Below, piece after piece: positions 23,811-32,543 of a DNA stretch of 38,577 nt (positions within the stretch are counted from its first letter, which is position 1; every line of letters starts with the position of its first letter). This DNA comes from MED-G78 sp964546275 (GTDB lineage Bacteria; Pseudomonadota; Gammaproteobacteria; Magnimaribacterales; D2472). A program made the translations under genes and the position numbers. Where the stretch lies: the NCBI GenBank assembly GCA_964546275.1, contig CAZJJG010000011.1, forward strand, positions 1 to 38,577, in the 5' to 3' direction. The notes under the pieces are model-generated. The model was given only the letters and a program-made list of their open reading frames with translations. It had not been told where the DNA came from and searched no databases.

Positions 23811-25046
23811 ATGGTTAGTTTACCCATCCGTCTGGGTTATAAGTATTTCAGATCAAAAAAAGGCGCACTTATTTCTCTGACTTCAGGTATTGCAATAGCT
23901 GCATTAGCTATAGCTGTATCGGTTCTTATTATTGTATCTTCAGTAATGAATGGTCTTGAAAAAGAGCTTCAGGATAGAATTTTAGGAGTAGTTCCTCATG
24001 TTCTCATTCACTCAAATGAGCCTATAGACAACTTTACTTCCTTAGTAAATCAACTTGAAGATAATCCTGTAGTCGAAGCTGCTTCTCCATACATACAACT
24101 TCAAGCTTTATCTTCATATGGAACTAAATCTAGAGGAATAATGCTAACAGGCATTGATTCTAGTAAAGAAAGGCAAATGTCTATACTTCCAGATTTTATA
24201 ATTGCTGGAACCTTAGATAGCATTAATAACGGCAATAATGTTGTCATAGGTAATTGGCTTGCTTCTTACTTAGGGGTAACCATAGGTGACACAATAACAG
24301 TAACCACCACTAATATAAGAACTACATTTATAGGATCTTTTCCTCGCTCAATAAATTTACAAGTCACTGGTATTTTTGAACTTAAAGCAGAGCTTGATCA
24401 GTCTCTAGTTATTATTTCACATAACCTAGCCCAAGTTATAGATAACAAGAAGGATAAAACTCAATCCATTAGGGTCAAAGTTGATAATCTTTTTGAGGCA
24501 CAAAAAATTGCTAACGATCTAGCTTTTAATCTATCAAATGAAAGTGAGTATTTTGTTGGATCAAGCTGGAAAAGAACTCATGGAACGTTATTTAGAGCTG
24601 TTCAAATGGAAAAATTAATAACAACCCTTTTATTGTTTCTTATAGTTATTGTTGCTTCTTTTATTGTTTTATCAACTGTAATAATGACTGTAAAATCAAA
24701 AGAGAGAGAAATAGGCATCCTTAAAACTATCGGCGCAACAAATAAGCAGCTAGTGCTTATATTTATGTTTCAAGGCGCACTAATAAGTTTTGTGGGAATC
24801 GCTCTGGGAGTTATTTTTGGATTAATTGGCACATGGAATGTTGCAAACTTAATATCATTTATTGAGTCTATTCTTCAAAGAAACTTACTTGACCAATACT
24901 TTATTAATTACTTTCCATACAGTATTGATATAGGTCAAATTGTCTGGATATGCATCATCTCTTTTCTTTTAAGTATTATTGCAACATTAGTTCCTGCATA
25001 TAAAGTTTCGAAGCTTGATCCTGGTGAGATACTTAGATATGAATAA
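23811..25046 (+). CDS. lolC: Lipoprotein-releasing ABC permease LolC/LolE family (possibly a single LolF-type)
   Basis: A 411-residue inner-membrane permease with an N-terminal helix (L-I-S-L-T-S-G-I-A-I-A-A-L-A-I-A-V) and a large periplasmic domain. Three more helices near the C-terminus are of FtsX/MacB type, with K-E-R-E-I-G-I-L-K-T-I-G-A in the coupling region. With LolD it extracts lipoproteins from the inner membrane and passes them to LolA. Only one LolC/E-type gene is present beside lolD, so the complex may be a homodimer, as for LolF in other bacteria; this is inference. The end overlaps lolD by 8 bases. Confidence 0.9.
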   Translation: MVSLPIRLGYKYFRSKKGALISLTSGIAIAALAIAVSVLIIVSSVMNGLEKELQDRILGVVPHVLIHSNEPIDNFTSLVNQLEDNPVVEAASPYIQLQALSSYGTKSRGIMLTGIDSSKERQMSILPDFIIAGTLDSINNGNNVVIGNWLASYLGVTIGDTITVTTTNIRTTFIGSFPRSINLQVTGIFELKAELDQSLVIISHNLAQVIDNKKDKTQSIRVKVDNLFEAQKIANDLAFNLSNESEYFVGSSWKRTHGTLFRAVQMEKLITTLLLFLIVIVASFIVLSTVIMTVKSKEREIGILKTIGATNKQLVLIFMFQGALISFVGIALGVIFGLIGTWNVANLISFIESILQRNLLDQYFINYFPYSIDIGQIVWICIISFLLSIIATLVPAYKVSKLDPGEILRYE

Positions 25047-25716
25047 TATTTCATCTATAAATTTGTTTAAAAGCTTTTCTCATGAAAATGAAGCTATGCC
25101 CGTATTAGAAAATATATCTTTCACTGTTAGCAAGGGGGATAAAATTGCAATTACCGGGGCCTCAGGAGCTGGTAAAAGTACATTATTGCAGTTACTTGCA
25201 GGTTTAGATAAGCCTACAAAAGGACAGGTCTGTGTCGATGGTGTAGATATTCACTCTATGAATGCTCTTCAGCAATCAAGGTTACGTCTTGATGCCTTTG
25301 GTTTTGTTTATCAGTTCCATCATCTCTTAGAGGATTTAAATGTTTTTGAAAATATCTTACTACCACAACAGCTTCAAAATATTAATACACTTAAAGACTC
25401 GAAGAAAAAAGTTGATAGCGTCATTGATCAGCTAGGACTTACTTCAAGGGCTACTCATTTGCCTTGGAAATTATCTGGCGGTGAAAAACAAAGAGTTGCT
25501 ATTGCCAGAGCTATAATTAATAAACCTAACTTTTTATTTCTTGATGAGCCTACAGGTAATTTAGATGATGAAAATTCTGAATTAGTTCAAAATTTAATTA
25601 TTCAAATAGCCCAAGAAAATAATGTCGCATTAATTTTATCTACCCATGACAATAACTTTGCTAATAAAATGAATACAATATATAAAATTAATAATAGAAA
25701 TATTAACGAGGTCTAA
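25039..25716 (+). CDS. lolD: Lipoprotein-releasing ABC ATPase LolD
   Basis: A 225-residue ATP-binding subunit. Walker A is G-A-S-G-A-G-K-S-T (40-48), the signature is L-S-G-G-E (145-149), Walker B is F-L-F-L-D-E (165-170), and the switch histidine is H203 in S-T-H-D. It has the compact MacB/LolD-type layout with Q-F-H-H-L-L-E-D-L after the Q-loop. A TTG 24 bases earlier would add eight residues inside lolC. I use the ATG at 25039 because alignment to LolD begins there. It is translated jointly with the permease. Confidence 0.95.
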   Translation: MNNISSINLFKSFSHENEAMPVLENISFTVSKGDKIAITGASGAGKSTLLQLLAGLDKPTKGQVCVDGVDIHSMNALQQSRLRLDAFGFVYQFHHLLEDLNVFENILLPQQLQNINTLKDSKKKVDSVIDQLGLTSRATHLPWKLSGGEKQRVAIARAIINKPNFLFLDEPTGNLDDENSELVQNLIIQIAQENNVALILSTHDNNFANKMNTIYKINNRNINEV

Positions 25717-26316
25717 ATGAATGAATTAATTACCGCTGGCGGTGTTTTCATGTACCCATTGCTTATTTGCTCTATTTTAATTATTTCTATAGCAATAGAA
25801 CGATTTTGGTTCTTGCAAGAGCGTCTAGTTTCACCACAAGGCTTAAGAGCACAGATAACTAATTTACTTGATCGCTCTAAACTCAATGACTCGCAAAAAC
25901 AAAATATCTCTGATATTTCTGCCCTAGGCTTACTTTTAATGACAGCATATAAATATAAAGATCTCACAAGAGAGGCGCTAGAGTCTAAACTGAATGAGAG
26001 AAGCTCAGAAGTTAAATTTACCTTAGAAAGAAATCTAACCATGCTCGGAACAATAGCAACTATAAGTCCTTTACTTGGATTGCTTGGAACTGTTGTCGGT
26101 ATGATAGTAGCCTTTACAGGTTTAACTGCTTCAGGAGGCGCTGATTCTGATGTCCTTGCGTTAGGAATTTCTCAAGCACTAATAACAACAGCGTTTGGTT
26201 TATTTATAGCAGTTCCAGGATTAGTCTTACATAAATATTTTGAACAACGCATAAACCACTTATTATTAATTCTTCAGGCTGAAACATCTGAATTTATAGA
26301 TTTAATCAATAAGTAG
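25717..26316 (+). CDS. exbB: ExbB/TolQ/MotA-type proton channel protein
   Basis: A 199-residue inner-membrane protein of the MotA/TolQ/ExbB family. It has a first helix (P-L-L-I-C-S-I-L-I-I-S-I-A-I-E-R), a long cytoplasmic section, and the conserved L-G-T-I-A-T-I-S-P-L-L-G-L-L-G-T-V-V-G-M block near residue 110, followed by a last helix. It pairs with the next gene to form the proton-driven motor that energises outer-membrane uptake or stabilises the envelope. The ATG directly abuts the lolD stop, and its stop is 8 bases before exbD. Confidence 0.93.
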   Translation: MNELITAGGVFMYPLLICSILIISIAIERFWFLQERLVSPQGLRAQITNLLDRSKLNDSQKQNISDISALGLLLMTAYKYKDLTREALESKLNERSSEVKFTLERNLTMLGTIATISPLLGLLGTVVGMIVAFTGLTASGGADSDVLALGISQALITTAFGLFIAVPGLVLHKYFEQRINHLLLILQAETSEFIDLINK

Positions 26317-26324
26317 TAATAACT

Positions 26325-26729
26325 ATGAATTTTTTAAAATCTGAAAAAAAACCACTTAGTATAGAAATAACTCCTTTAATTGATATTGTTTTTTTATTAG
26401 TGATCTTTTTTGTAGTAACTTCAAAAGTAGGTGACTCTCAATACCTAGAATTAGACTTACCTGAAACTGAATCCTTTGAATATAATCTTGTCCAAGAAGG
26501 GCATGAGATTACAATTTTAGAGAACGGTAACGTGTTAATAAATAATAAATCTTTTAATATGAATCAATATAATGAAATAGAGGATGCAATTTTAAACTTA
26601 AATACCAATAATAAGATTGTTATATTAAGTGCAGAGTCCTTTTCATATCACACTTGGGTGGTAACAATAATGGATTCATTACAAAGAAATGGCTTTAATG
26701 AAATTCAAATTAGAACAATAGAAAAATGA
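26325..26729 (+). CDS. exbD: ExbD/TolR-type proton channel protein
   Basis: A 134-residue protein with a single transmembrane helix near its N-terminus. That helix contains T-P-L-I-D-I-V-F-L-L-V-I-F-F with the proton-carrying aspartate D20. The periplasmic C-terminal part has the ExbD/TolR pattern. It partners ExbB. The last bases (ATGA) overlap the start of the msbA/lpxK fusion. Confidence 0.93.
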   Translation: MNFLKSEKKPLSIEITPLIDIVFLLVIFFVVTSKVGDSQYLELDLPETESFEYNLVQEGHEITILENGNVLINNKSFNMNQYNEIEDAILNLNTNNKIVILSAESFSYHTWVVTIMDSLQRNGFNEIQIRTIEK

Positions 26730-29485
26730 AACCAAAAACATTAAGAAGATTATTTGGATACACACTAAGATATAAATGGTCTTTCTTTGTAAGTATTATT
26801 GGTTTCTTAGCATTTGCAGCTGCAGATATAGCAGCAGTAGAGTGGCTTAGAAGAATTATTGCTTTTATTAACTCGGATACAAACGAACTCCATACCATTC
26901 TTGCTCTATCATTAATTGCTATAGCTATGGGACGAGGTATTGGCTTTTTCGTTGGTAATTATTTTATGTCCAGAGTTGGTTTTGGAATTGTTCATGATTT
27001 AAGAGCAGAGCTTTTCAAAAAACTCCATTTACTCCCTAAATCATATTTTGATAACAGTCAGTCAGGACAGTTAATTAATAGAATTACTTTTACTACAACA
27101 CAAGTGTCTGGAGCTGCCTCCAATTCCGTAAAGACTTTAGTAAGAGAAGGTTTTTTATTAATAGGCTTAGTAGCCTACATGACCTTCTTAAATTGGAAAT
27201 TAACATCACTATTAATTATTACAGCTCCAATCATTGCCTTAATTGTTTATGTTGCAGGTAAGCGATTAAAAAAACTTGCTGCTGCAATTCAAACAGCTAT
27301 GGGAGATGTTACCCATATTGCATCTGAAGCTGTTGATGGTCATTTAGAGATTAAATCTTTTAATGCTGAAGATTATGAAAATAGTAGATTTTTTGATGCA
27401 AATACCGCAAATAAGACTCAGAATCTGAAACTTGAAGCTACAGGTAACCTAGCAACACCTATTATTCAAGTATTGGTCTCTATCTCACTAGCGCTTATTG
27501 CTTATTTTGCTCTTGGATCAAGCTTGGGAATTGCTCTTGATGCAGAGACATTTATAGCTTTTTTCACTGCATCTGGACTAATAGCAAAGCCTGTTAGGCA
27601 GTTATCTAGTATAAATATTGTTATTCAAAAAGGCTTAGCTGCAGCAGTTGAGATATTTGAGCAATTAGACTCATCTGATGAAGTGGATGACGGTAGCTCA
27701 GTTTCCTCTATTAAAGGGAAGATAGAATTTAATAATGTTTCTTTTAGTTATGACGGCTCTAAGAAAATTCTTAACAATATTAGTTTTTCTGCAAATACCA
27801 ATGAAACAGTAGCTATAGTTGGTAAGTCTGGTTCAGGCAAATCAACTATTGCTAATCTTATTCCAAGATTTTATGCAATCGATGAAGGTCAAATCCTTGT
27901 TGATGATATTTCTGTAACAGAATATAAACTTCAACACTTAAGATCATCTATATCAATTGTTAATCAGTCACCATCATTATTTAATGACACTATTGAAAAC
28001 AATATTGCATATGGATCTAACGAGATAGATCAAGTGAAATTAGAGGAAGCTGCAACTTTATCTGGATGTAATGAATTTATAGATAATCTTCCAGAAGGCT
28101 TTAAATCTGAAATTGGTGATGATGGAGTTCTTTTGTCTGGTGGTCAAAGACAGCGTATAGCTATTGCTCGAGCTTTTTATAAAGATTCACCAATCATTAT
28201 TTTAGATGAAGCCACATCAGCTTTAGATAACGAATCTGAGCTAATTATTCAAGAAGCTTTAAGTAGATTAATAACAAATAGAACCACTATTGTTATAGCA
28301 CATAGACTTTCTACTATTGAGGATGCAGATAAAATACTTGTGCTTGATGATGGTGTTGTTGCTGAAGAGGGTACTCATGATTCATTGCTTGAGCATGAGG
28401 GTTTATATAAATCTCTTTATAAAAATAAATTCCAAGATTCAACTAATCCAACTAAAGCACCTCAATCTACTGCAAAACTTATCCAAACATATAACCAAGA
28501 CGATAATTCAACAAGCATGGTGGTTGATGCTTGGTATAACAAAAGTCTATGGCTTTATATGCTTTCGCCTTTTTCACTTATTTATTCATTTTTTGTTACA
28601 AGAAGAAGAAATAAATTTATAAGTGGTAAAAATAAATCATGGAAACCAGAAACCCCAATAATTATTGTAGGTAACATAACCATTGGCGGGACTGGAAAAA
28701 CGCCTTTAGTTAAATATATTGCAAGCCAATTAGAGAAGTTAGGATATAAACCTGGAATAGTTAGCCGAGGTTATGGCGGAACATACTCAGGAACTTTAGA
28801 GGTTACTTCTGATAGTACATATAAAGAAACTGGAGATGAGGCACAAATTTTGTCTAAATTAGGCATGCCTTTTTTTCTTGATAGAAATAGACCAAGAGCA
28901 GTAAAAAGCCTAGTTAAAAATCATGATTGTGATGTCATTATTGCTGATGATGGTTTGCAACACTATCAGCTTGGAAGAGATATAGAGATAGTTGTTATTG
29001 ATGGTAAAAGAAGACTAGGTAATTCATTATGTTTCCCAGCTGGACCTCTTAGAGAATCTCCAAAGCGTCTAAATTCTGTTGATTTTGTTGTAAATAATGG
29101 CGGCCCAACTAATGATGACGAGTATCTTATGTCCATTAGTCCAGCAAACTTTATTCACCTAAACACCAATAAATCATATTCAGTAAATTCATGGCCTATG
29201 CATAAACAAGTTCATGCCGTAGCTGGTTTAGGAAATCCTGGTAGATTTTTTGATACCTTAACAAGATTAGGTTTTGATGTAATCAGACATGCTTTTCCGG
29301 ATCATCATAAATTTAATCACAAAGATTTATATTTTCTTGATAATCTTCCTATCATCATGACCGAAAAAGATGCTTCTAAATGCAAACATTTTGGAAACAC
29401 CAAAATATGGTATCTAACCATAGAAGCTGAGTTACCAGCTGACTTTATTGCAAAAATTGATACTCAGTTAAAAGAATTAAATTAG
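26726..29485 (+). CDS. MsbA-LpxK fusion: lipid A flippase and lipid A 4'-kinase
   Basis: One uninterrupted 919-codon frame. Residues 1-310 are the six-helix transmembrane domain of a type IV ABC exporter. Residues ~335-565 are the ATPase, with Walker A G366-K-S-G-S-G-K-S-T374, L-S-G-G-Q (470-474), L-D-E (493-495) and H526. Residues ~573-600 are a polar N/Q/S/T-rich linker. From ~600 to the end is LpxK: an N-terminal hydrophobic anchor (608-624), P-loop G-G-T-G-K-T (654-659), R-G-Y-G-G (681-685) and D-D-G-L-Q-H (741-746). It flips lipid A core across, and phosphorylates the 4' position of tetraacyldisaccharide at, the inner membrane. An internal ATG at 28517 could give free LpxK but lacks a clear ribosome site. 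Confidence 0.93.
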   Translation: MKPKTLRRLFGYTLRYKWSFFVSIIGFLAFAAADIAAVEWLRRIIAFINSDTNELHTILALSLIAIAMGRGIGFFVGNYFMSRVGFGIVHDLRAELFKKLHLLPKSYFDNSQSGQLINRITFTTTQVSGAASNSVKTLVREGFLLIGLVAYMTFLNWKLTSLLIITAPIIALIVYVAGKRLKKLAAAIQTAMGDVTHIASEAVDGHLEIKSFNAEDYENSRFFDANTANKTQNLKLEATGNLATPIIQVLVSISLALIAYFALGSSLGIALDAETFIAFFTASGLIAKPVRQLSSINIVIQKGLAAAVEIFEQLDSSDEVDDGSSVSSIKGKIEFNNVSFSYDGSKKILNNISFSANTNETVAIVGKSGSGKSTIANLIPRFYAIDEGQILVDDISVTEYKLQHLRSSISIVNQSPSLFNDTIENNIAYGSNEIDQVKLEEAATLSGCNEFIDNLPEGFKSEIGDDGVLLSGGQRQRIAIARAFYKDSPIIILDEATSALDNESELIIQEALSRLITNRTTIVIAHRLSTIEDADKILVLDDGVVAEEGTHDSLLEHEGLYKSLYKNKFQDSTNPTKAPQSTAKLIQTYNQDDNSTSMVVDAWYNKSLWLYMLSPFSLIYSFFVTRRRNKFISGKNKSWKPETPIIIVGNITIGGTGKTPLVKYIASQLEKLGYKPGIVSRGYGGTYSGTLEVTSDSTYKETGDEAQILSKLGMPFFLDRNRPRAVKSLVKNHDCDVIIADDGLQHYQLGRDIEIVVIDGKRRLGNSLCFPAGPLRESPKRLNSVDFVVNNGGPTNDDEYLMSISPANFIHLNTNKSYSVNSWPMHKQVHAVAGLGNPGRFFDTLTRLGFDVIRHAFPDHHKFNHKDLYFLDNLPIIMTEKDASKCKHFGNTKIWYLTIEAELPADFIAKIDTQLKELN

Positions 29486-29494
29486 GCTGTTGTT

Positions 29495-30235
29495 TTGAAT
29501 AAATCATTTGTAATTATTATCCCATCAAGACTAGCATCCACTCGTTTGCCTAGAAAACCTCTTGCTGATATTGTCGGAAAGTCATTAATTAATAGAGTCT
29601 ATGAAAGAGCTATTCAATCTCAAGCTAGAAAAGTCTTTGTTGCAACAGATGAGATGGAGATATTTGATCACGTCAGCACCTTTTCAGAGGATGTAATAAT
29701 GACAGCATCAGATCATCTCTCAGGAACAGATAGAATTCATGAAGCTGCTAATTTTCTAAATATTGAGCCAGATGAAACTATTATTAACCTTCAAGGCGAT
29801 GAACCTTTTATTCCAATAGATCTTATAAATAACTTATCTAATGATTTTATCAATAGTAATTGTGATGTAGGCACGGTAATAACTGAATTTAATAATAATG
29901 AAGATATAGATAATCCTAACGCTGTAAAAGCCGTTATATCGTCATCAAATCAAGCTTTATATTTTTCCAGATCCAGGGTTCCAAATAATTTTACCAATAC
30001 GGACCAAATTTTTTATAGACATATTGGTATTTACGCATACAAAAAATCTACCTTAGATAGATTGGTAAATCTTCCAACTTCAAACTTAGAACTTGCAGAA
30101 AAACTTGAGCAACTTAGATTTCTTGAAAATGGATTTACTATTAATACTTCTATTTATAACTCCAATATTCCTTTAGGCATAGATACTCCAGATGACTTGA
30201 AAGAAGCAATAGATTTTATTAACAATGCTAATTGA
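29495..30235 (+). CDS. kdsB: 3-deoxy-manno-octulosonate cytidylyltransferase (CMP-Kdo synthetase)
   Basis: A 246-residue nucleotidyltransferase that activates Kdo as CMP-Kdo for lipopolysaccharide. Signature elements are I-P-S-R-L-A-S-T-R-L-P-R-K-P-L (10-24), V-F-V-A-T-D, S-G-T-D-R-I, N-L-Q-G-D-E-P-F-I, R-H-I-G-I-Y-A-Y and L-E-L-A-E-K-L-E-Q-L-R. All have the expected order and spacing. The only start after the lpxK stop is TTG at 29495, with a weak AGG upstream. It overlaps murB by 11 bases. Confidence 0.96.
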   Translation: MNKSFVIIIPSRLASTRLPRKPLADIVGKSLINRVYERAIQSQARKVFVATDEMEIFDHVSTFSEDVIMTASDHLSGTDRIHEAANFLNIEPDETIINLQGDEPFIPIDLINNLSNDFINSNCDVGTVITEFNNNEDIDNPNAVKAVISSSNQALYFSRSRVPNNFTNTDQIFYRHIGIYAYKKSTLDRLVNLPTSNLELAEKLEQLRFLENGFTINTSIYNSNIPLGIDTPDDLKEAIDFINNAN

Positions 30236-31223
30236 ACAAGACGCTAATTTAGAAAATTCTCTAGCAATTAAATCAACTGCCAAATATCTCATTACGATTG
30301 AATCCGAAAGTTGTTTAAACGAATTAACTGAATTCTTAGATTTAAACCCATTAAAAACTTTAATTCTTAGTGAGGGTACTAATGTTGTATTGCCAGATTA
30401 TTTTGATGGAGTTGTAATATCTTCTAGTCTGAGTGAAATATCCTCAATATCTCCTTCAGTTATAAAAGTAGAATCAGCTGTAAATTGGAACTTTTTTGTT
30501 CAATGGTGTCTTGAAAATGATATGCATGGCTTAGAAAATTTAGCACTTATTCCAGGAAGCGTTGGAGCTGCACCAATTCAAAATATAGGAGCCTATGGAG
30601 TTGACCTTAAACAGTTTGTTAAATCAGTTCGTTTTTATGATCTTTCTGATCATGCTATAAAAGAATTTAGTAATACTGAATGCAAATTTGCATATAGAAA
30701 TTCAATCTTTAAAGAAATGAATGTTTTCATATTAAGTGTTACCTTTGAATTTTTTGATGTAAAAATTCAAAGTAATTATCAATCAATATTAGATTATTTG
30801 CATGAAAATAATATTGAAGAATCAACCTTAACTCCTAAAGCATTAGCTCAAATTATTACAACTATTCGTCAAAATAGATTACCTAATCCACTATTAACTC
30901 CTAATGTTGGAAGCTTTTTTAAAAATCCAGTTGTTAATACAAAAATAATTAGAACGGAAGAATTTTCTTTAGAAGATATTGTTATATGGAGAATTGATGA
31001 CAATCACTCAAAACTTGCTGCTGCGCGACTTATCGAGTTAATAAAAAGTAGAATTCCTATTAATCAAAATGTTGAGTTATCAAATGAGCATGCTCTGGTT
31101 CTAATAAATTCAAATCATGCTACCCAAGAGGATATCTTGTCTTATGCAGAATCAATTCAAAACATTGTCTTAGAGGTTTTTAATGTTGAGCTTCAGATAG
31201 AACCTTCTATTATCTATACATAA
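30225..31223 (+). CDS. murB: UDP-N-acetylenolpyruvoylglucosamine reductase
   Basis: A 332-residue flavoenzyme that reduces UDP-GlcNAc-enolpyruvate to UDP-MurNAc in peptidoglycan synthesis. It is a type I MurB. The FAD segment is S-E-G-T-N-V-V-L (49-56), then I-P-G-S-V-G-A-A-P-I-Q-N-I-G-A-Y-G (109-125), and Y-R-N-S (157-160) with R158. The proton donor is S230 in N-V-G-S-F-F-K-N-P, and a C-terminal glutamate is E326. These match the E. coli R159, S229 and E325 order. K-L-A-A-A-R-L-I-E replaces the usual K-L-x-A-G-W-L-I-D. Confidence 0.96.
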   Translation: MLIEQDANLENSLAIKSTAKYLITIESESCLNELTEFLDLNPLKTLILSEGTNVVLPDYFDGVVISSSLSEISSISPSVIKVESAVNWNFFVQWCLENDMHGLENLALIPGSVGAAPIQNIGAYGVDLKQFVKSVRFYDLSDHAIKEFSNTECKFAYRNSIFKEMNVFILSVTFEFFDVKIQSNYQSILDYLHENNIEESTLTPKALAQIITTIRQNRLPNPLLTPNVGSFFKNPVVNTKIIRTEEFSLEDIVIWRIDDNHSKLAAARLIELIKSRIPINQNVELSNEHALVLINSNHATQEDILSYAESIQNIVLEVFNVELQIEPSIIYT

Positions 31224-31828
31224 TGTTTATTTGGTCAGCTATCGCTCATCTACTAGCTGTTACAAGCCCAGGACCTGATACCGCATTGGTTATTCGTCAA
31301 GTTGCTCGTAAAGGTCGCCTTAGTGGCTTCTATTCTGCTATAGGGATAGGTGTCGGTGTATTTATTCACTCCTTATTAGCCTCTTCAGGAATCTCGCTAC
31401 TACTGTTATCGGATACAAACTTAAAGTTTGCTATAACTTTACTTGGAGCCTTATATTTAATTTACATTGGCTTAAGTTCATTCATACCTGCAAGTTCTGG
31501 TGGTGAAAATCAAGATATTCGTGAATATGATACTTCAGCATTTTTTAGGGGTCTTTTAACTAATCTTTTAAATATTAAAGCATTAATATTTTTCGTATCT
31601 TTATTTACTATTATTATTGATTCATTAGCTGGTATTTGGCTCTTAATCTATCCTATATATTTTGGTCTTGTAACCTCTGCTTGGTTTAGCTTTCTTTCAT
31701 ATATGCTTACCACTCCAAAAATAAATATAGTATTTAACAAGCACAGCGATACTATTGATAAAATTTCATCAATCTTTTTACTTGTTATAGGACTTTTAAT
31801 TCTAATTAATCTTTTTTATGTCAATTGA
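31223..31828 (+). CDS. LysE/RhtB family exporter
   Basis: A 201-residue, six-helix inner-membrane translocator. The N-terminal P-G-P-D-T-A-L-V-I-R (about 16-25) and the following G-x-x-x-G-x-G-x-G-V are the LysE/RhtB signature. A second conserved region near 110-125 (G-L-L-T-N-L-L-N-I-K-A-L-I-F-F) closes the case. Family members export amino acids or related solutes. Its ATG overlaps the murB stop by one base, and its end overlaps the DUF1285 gene by 11 bases. Confidence 0.93.
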   Translation: MFIWSAIAHLLAVTSPGPDTALVIRQVARKGRLSGFYSAIGIGVGVFIHSLLASSGISLLLLSDTNLKFAITLLGALYLIYIGLSSFIPASSGGENQDIREYDTSAFFRGLLTNLLNIKALIFFVSLFTIIIDSLAGIWLLIYPIYFGLVTSAWFSFLSYMLTTPKINIVFNKHSDTIDKISSIFLLVIGLLILINLFYVN

Positions 31829-32363
31829 TTCAATAATAAAATCTTTAAAAGATTTTGATGACAGCACATTTCCACCAGTGCATTTATGGAATCCTGAGCT
31901 CTGCAATAATGCTTCTTTCTCAATTGATGCTAGGGGGGATTGGTTTTATAACAATTCAATTATTGGTAGAAAAAGATTAAAAAAATTATTCTCAACAGTT
32001 CTTAAAAAAGAAGCAGATGAGTATTTTTTAGTAACTCCAACAGAAAAAATTACAATCGATGTTGCAATTGCGCCTTACATTATTACTGATTACGACTACG
32101 ATCCATCTAGCAAAGAGCTTATTTTTCATACTAATTTCGATTTCTCTTTTCCTCTAAATAATGGTCATCCTTTAATTATTAAAAATATAAATAATGAAGA
32201 TTATCCTATTGTTGAGGTTAGATCAGGTATCGAGGGTTTAATTTCAAGAAGTGTCTATTACAAACTAATAGATATAGCGATTTCTCAACAAACTTCAGCG
32301 GAAAACGAAACATTAACAATTCAAAGCTTTGACTCACATCATTCGCTTGGATCTCTTGCATAA
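31818..32363 (+). CDS. DUF1285 family protein
   Basis: A 181-residue cytoplasmic protein. The pattern F-S-I-D-A-R-G-D-W-F-Y-N-N-S-I-I-G-R, followed by L-x-x-L-F-S-T-V-L-x-K-E and Y-F-L-V-T-P-T-E-K, is the DUF1285 signature. V-A-I-A-P-Y-I-I and a late G-I-E-G-L-I-S-R-S-V-Y-Y-K-L also fit. The function is unknown. It overlaps both neighbours, so it is part of the operon with LysE and DUF2256. Confidence 0.9.
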   Translation: MSIDSIIKSLKDFDDSTFPPVHLWNPELCNNASFSIDARGDWFYNNSIIGRKRLKKLFSTVLKKEADEYFLVTPTEKITIDVAIAPYIITDYDYDPSSKELIFHTNFDFSFPLNNGHPLIIKNINNEDYPIVEVRSGIEGLISRSVYYKLIDIAISQQTSAENETLTIQSFDSHHSLGSLA

Positions 32364-32502
32364 GAAACAAACACTACCATCTAAAATCTGTTTACATTGT
32401 AAACAATCATTCCTATGGAGAAAGAAATGGGAAAGAGCTTGGGATGAGGTAAAGTTCTGCAGTCTTAAGTGCAAAAAAAATTTTATTAAACCAAATTCTT
32501 AG
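32356..32502 (+). CDS. DUF2256 zinc-finger micro-protein (48 aa)
   Basis: A 48-codon frame starting at TTG 32356 inside the end of the DUF1285 gene and ending TAG 32500-32502. It reads K-Q-T-L-P-S-K-I-C-x-x-C then F-L-W-R-K-K-W-E-R-A-W-D-E-V-K-F-C-S-x-x-C. This is the DUF2256 pattern of two cysteine pairs (C12/C15 and C35/C39) flanking W-R-K-K-W-x-x-x-W-D-x-V-x-x-C-S. It is a probable zinc knuckle. A TTG nine bases earlier is an alternative start. The gene is easily lost under a 60-aa cut-off. Confidence 0.88.
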   Translation: MHKKQTLPSKICLHCKQSFLWRKKWERAWDEVKFCSLKCKKNFIKPNS

Positions 32503-32543
32503 TTACTACATTTTCTATCCTTTTAAATGTGCCATAATAAATT

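Noticed and set aside
25713..26042. 109-codon open frame on the minus strand
   Set aside because: Antisense to exbB, which is certain; no ribosome site and no family pattern.
28317..28622. 101-codon plus-strand open frame overlapping the MsbA/LpxK junction
   Set aside because: Considered as evidence that the fusion might be an artefact, but both domains continue in one frame with no break, and this alternative frame has no conserved content.
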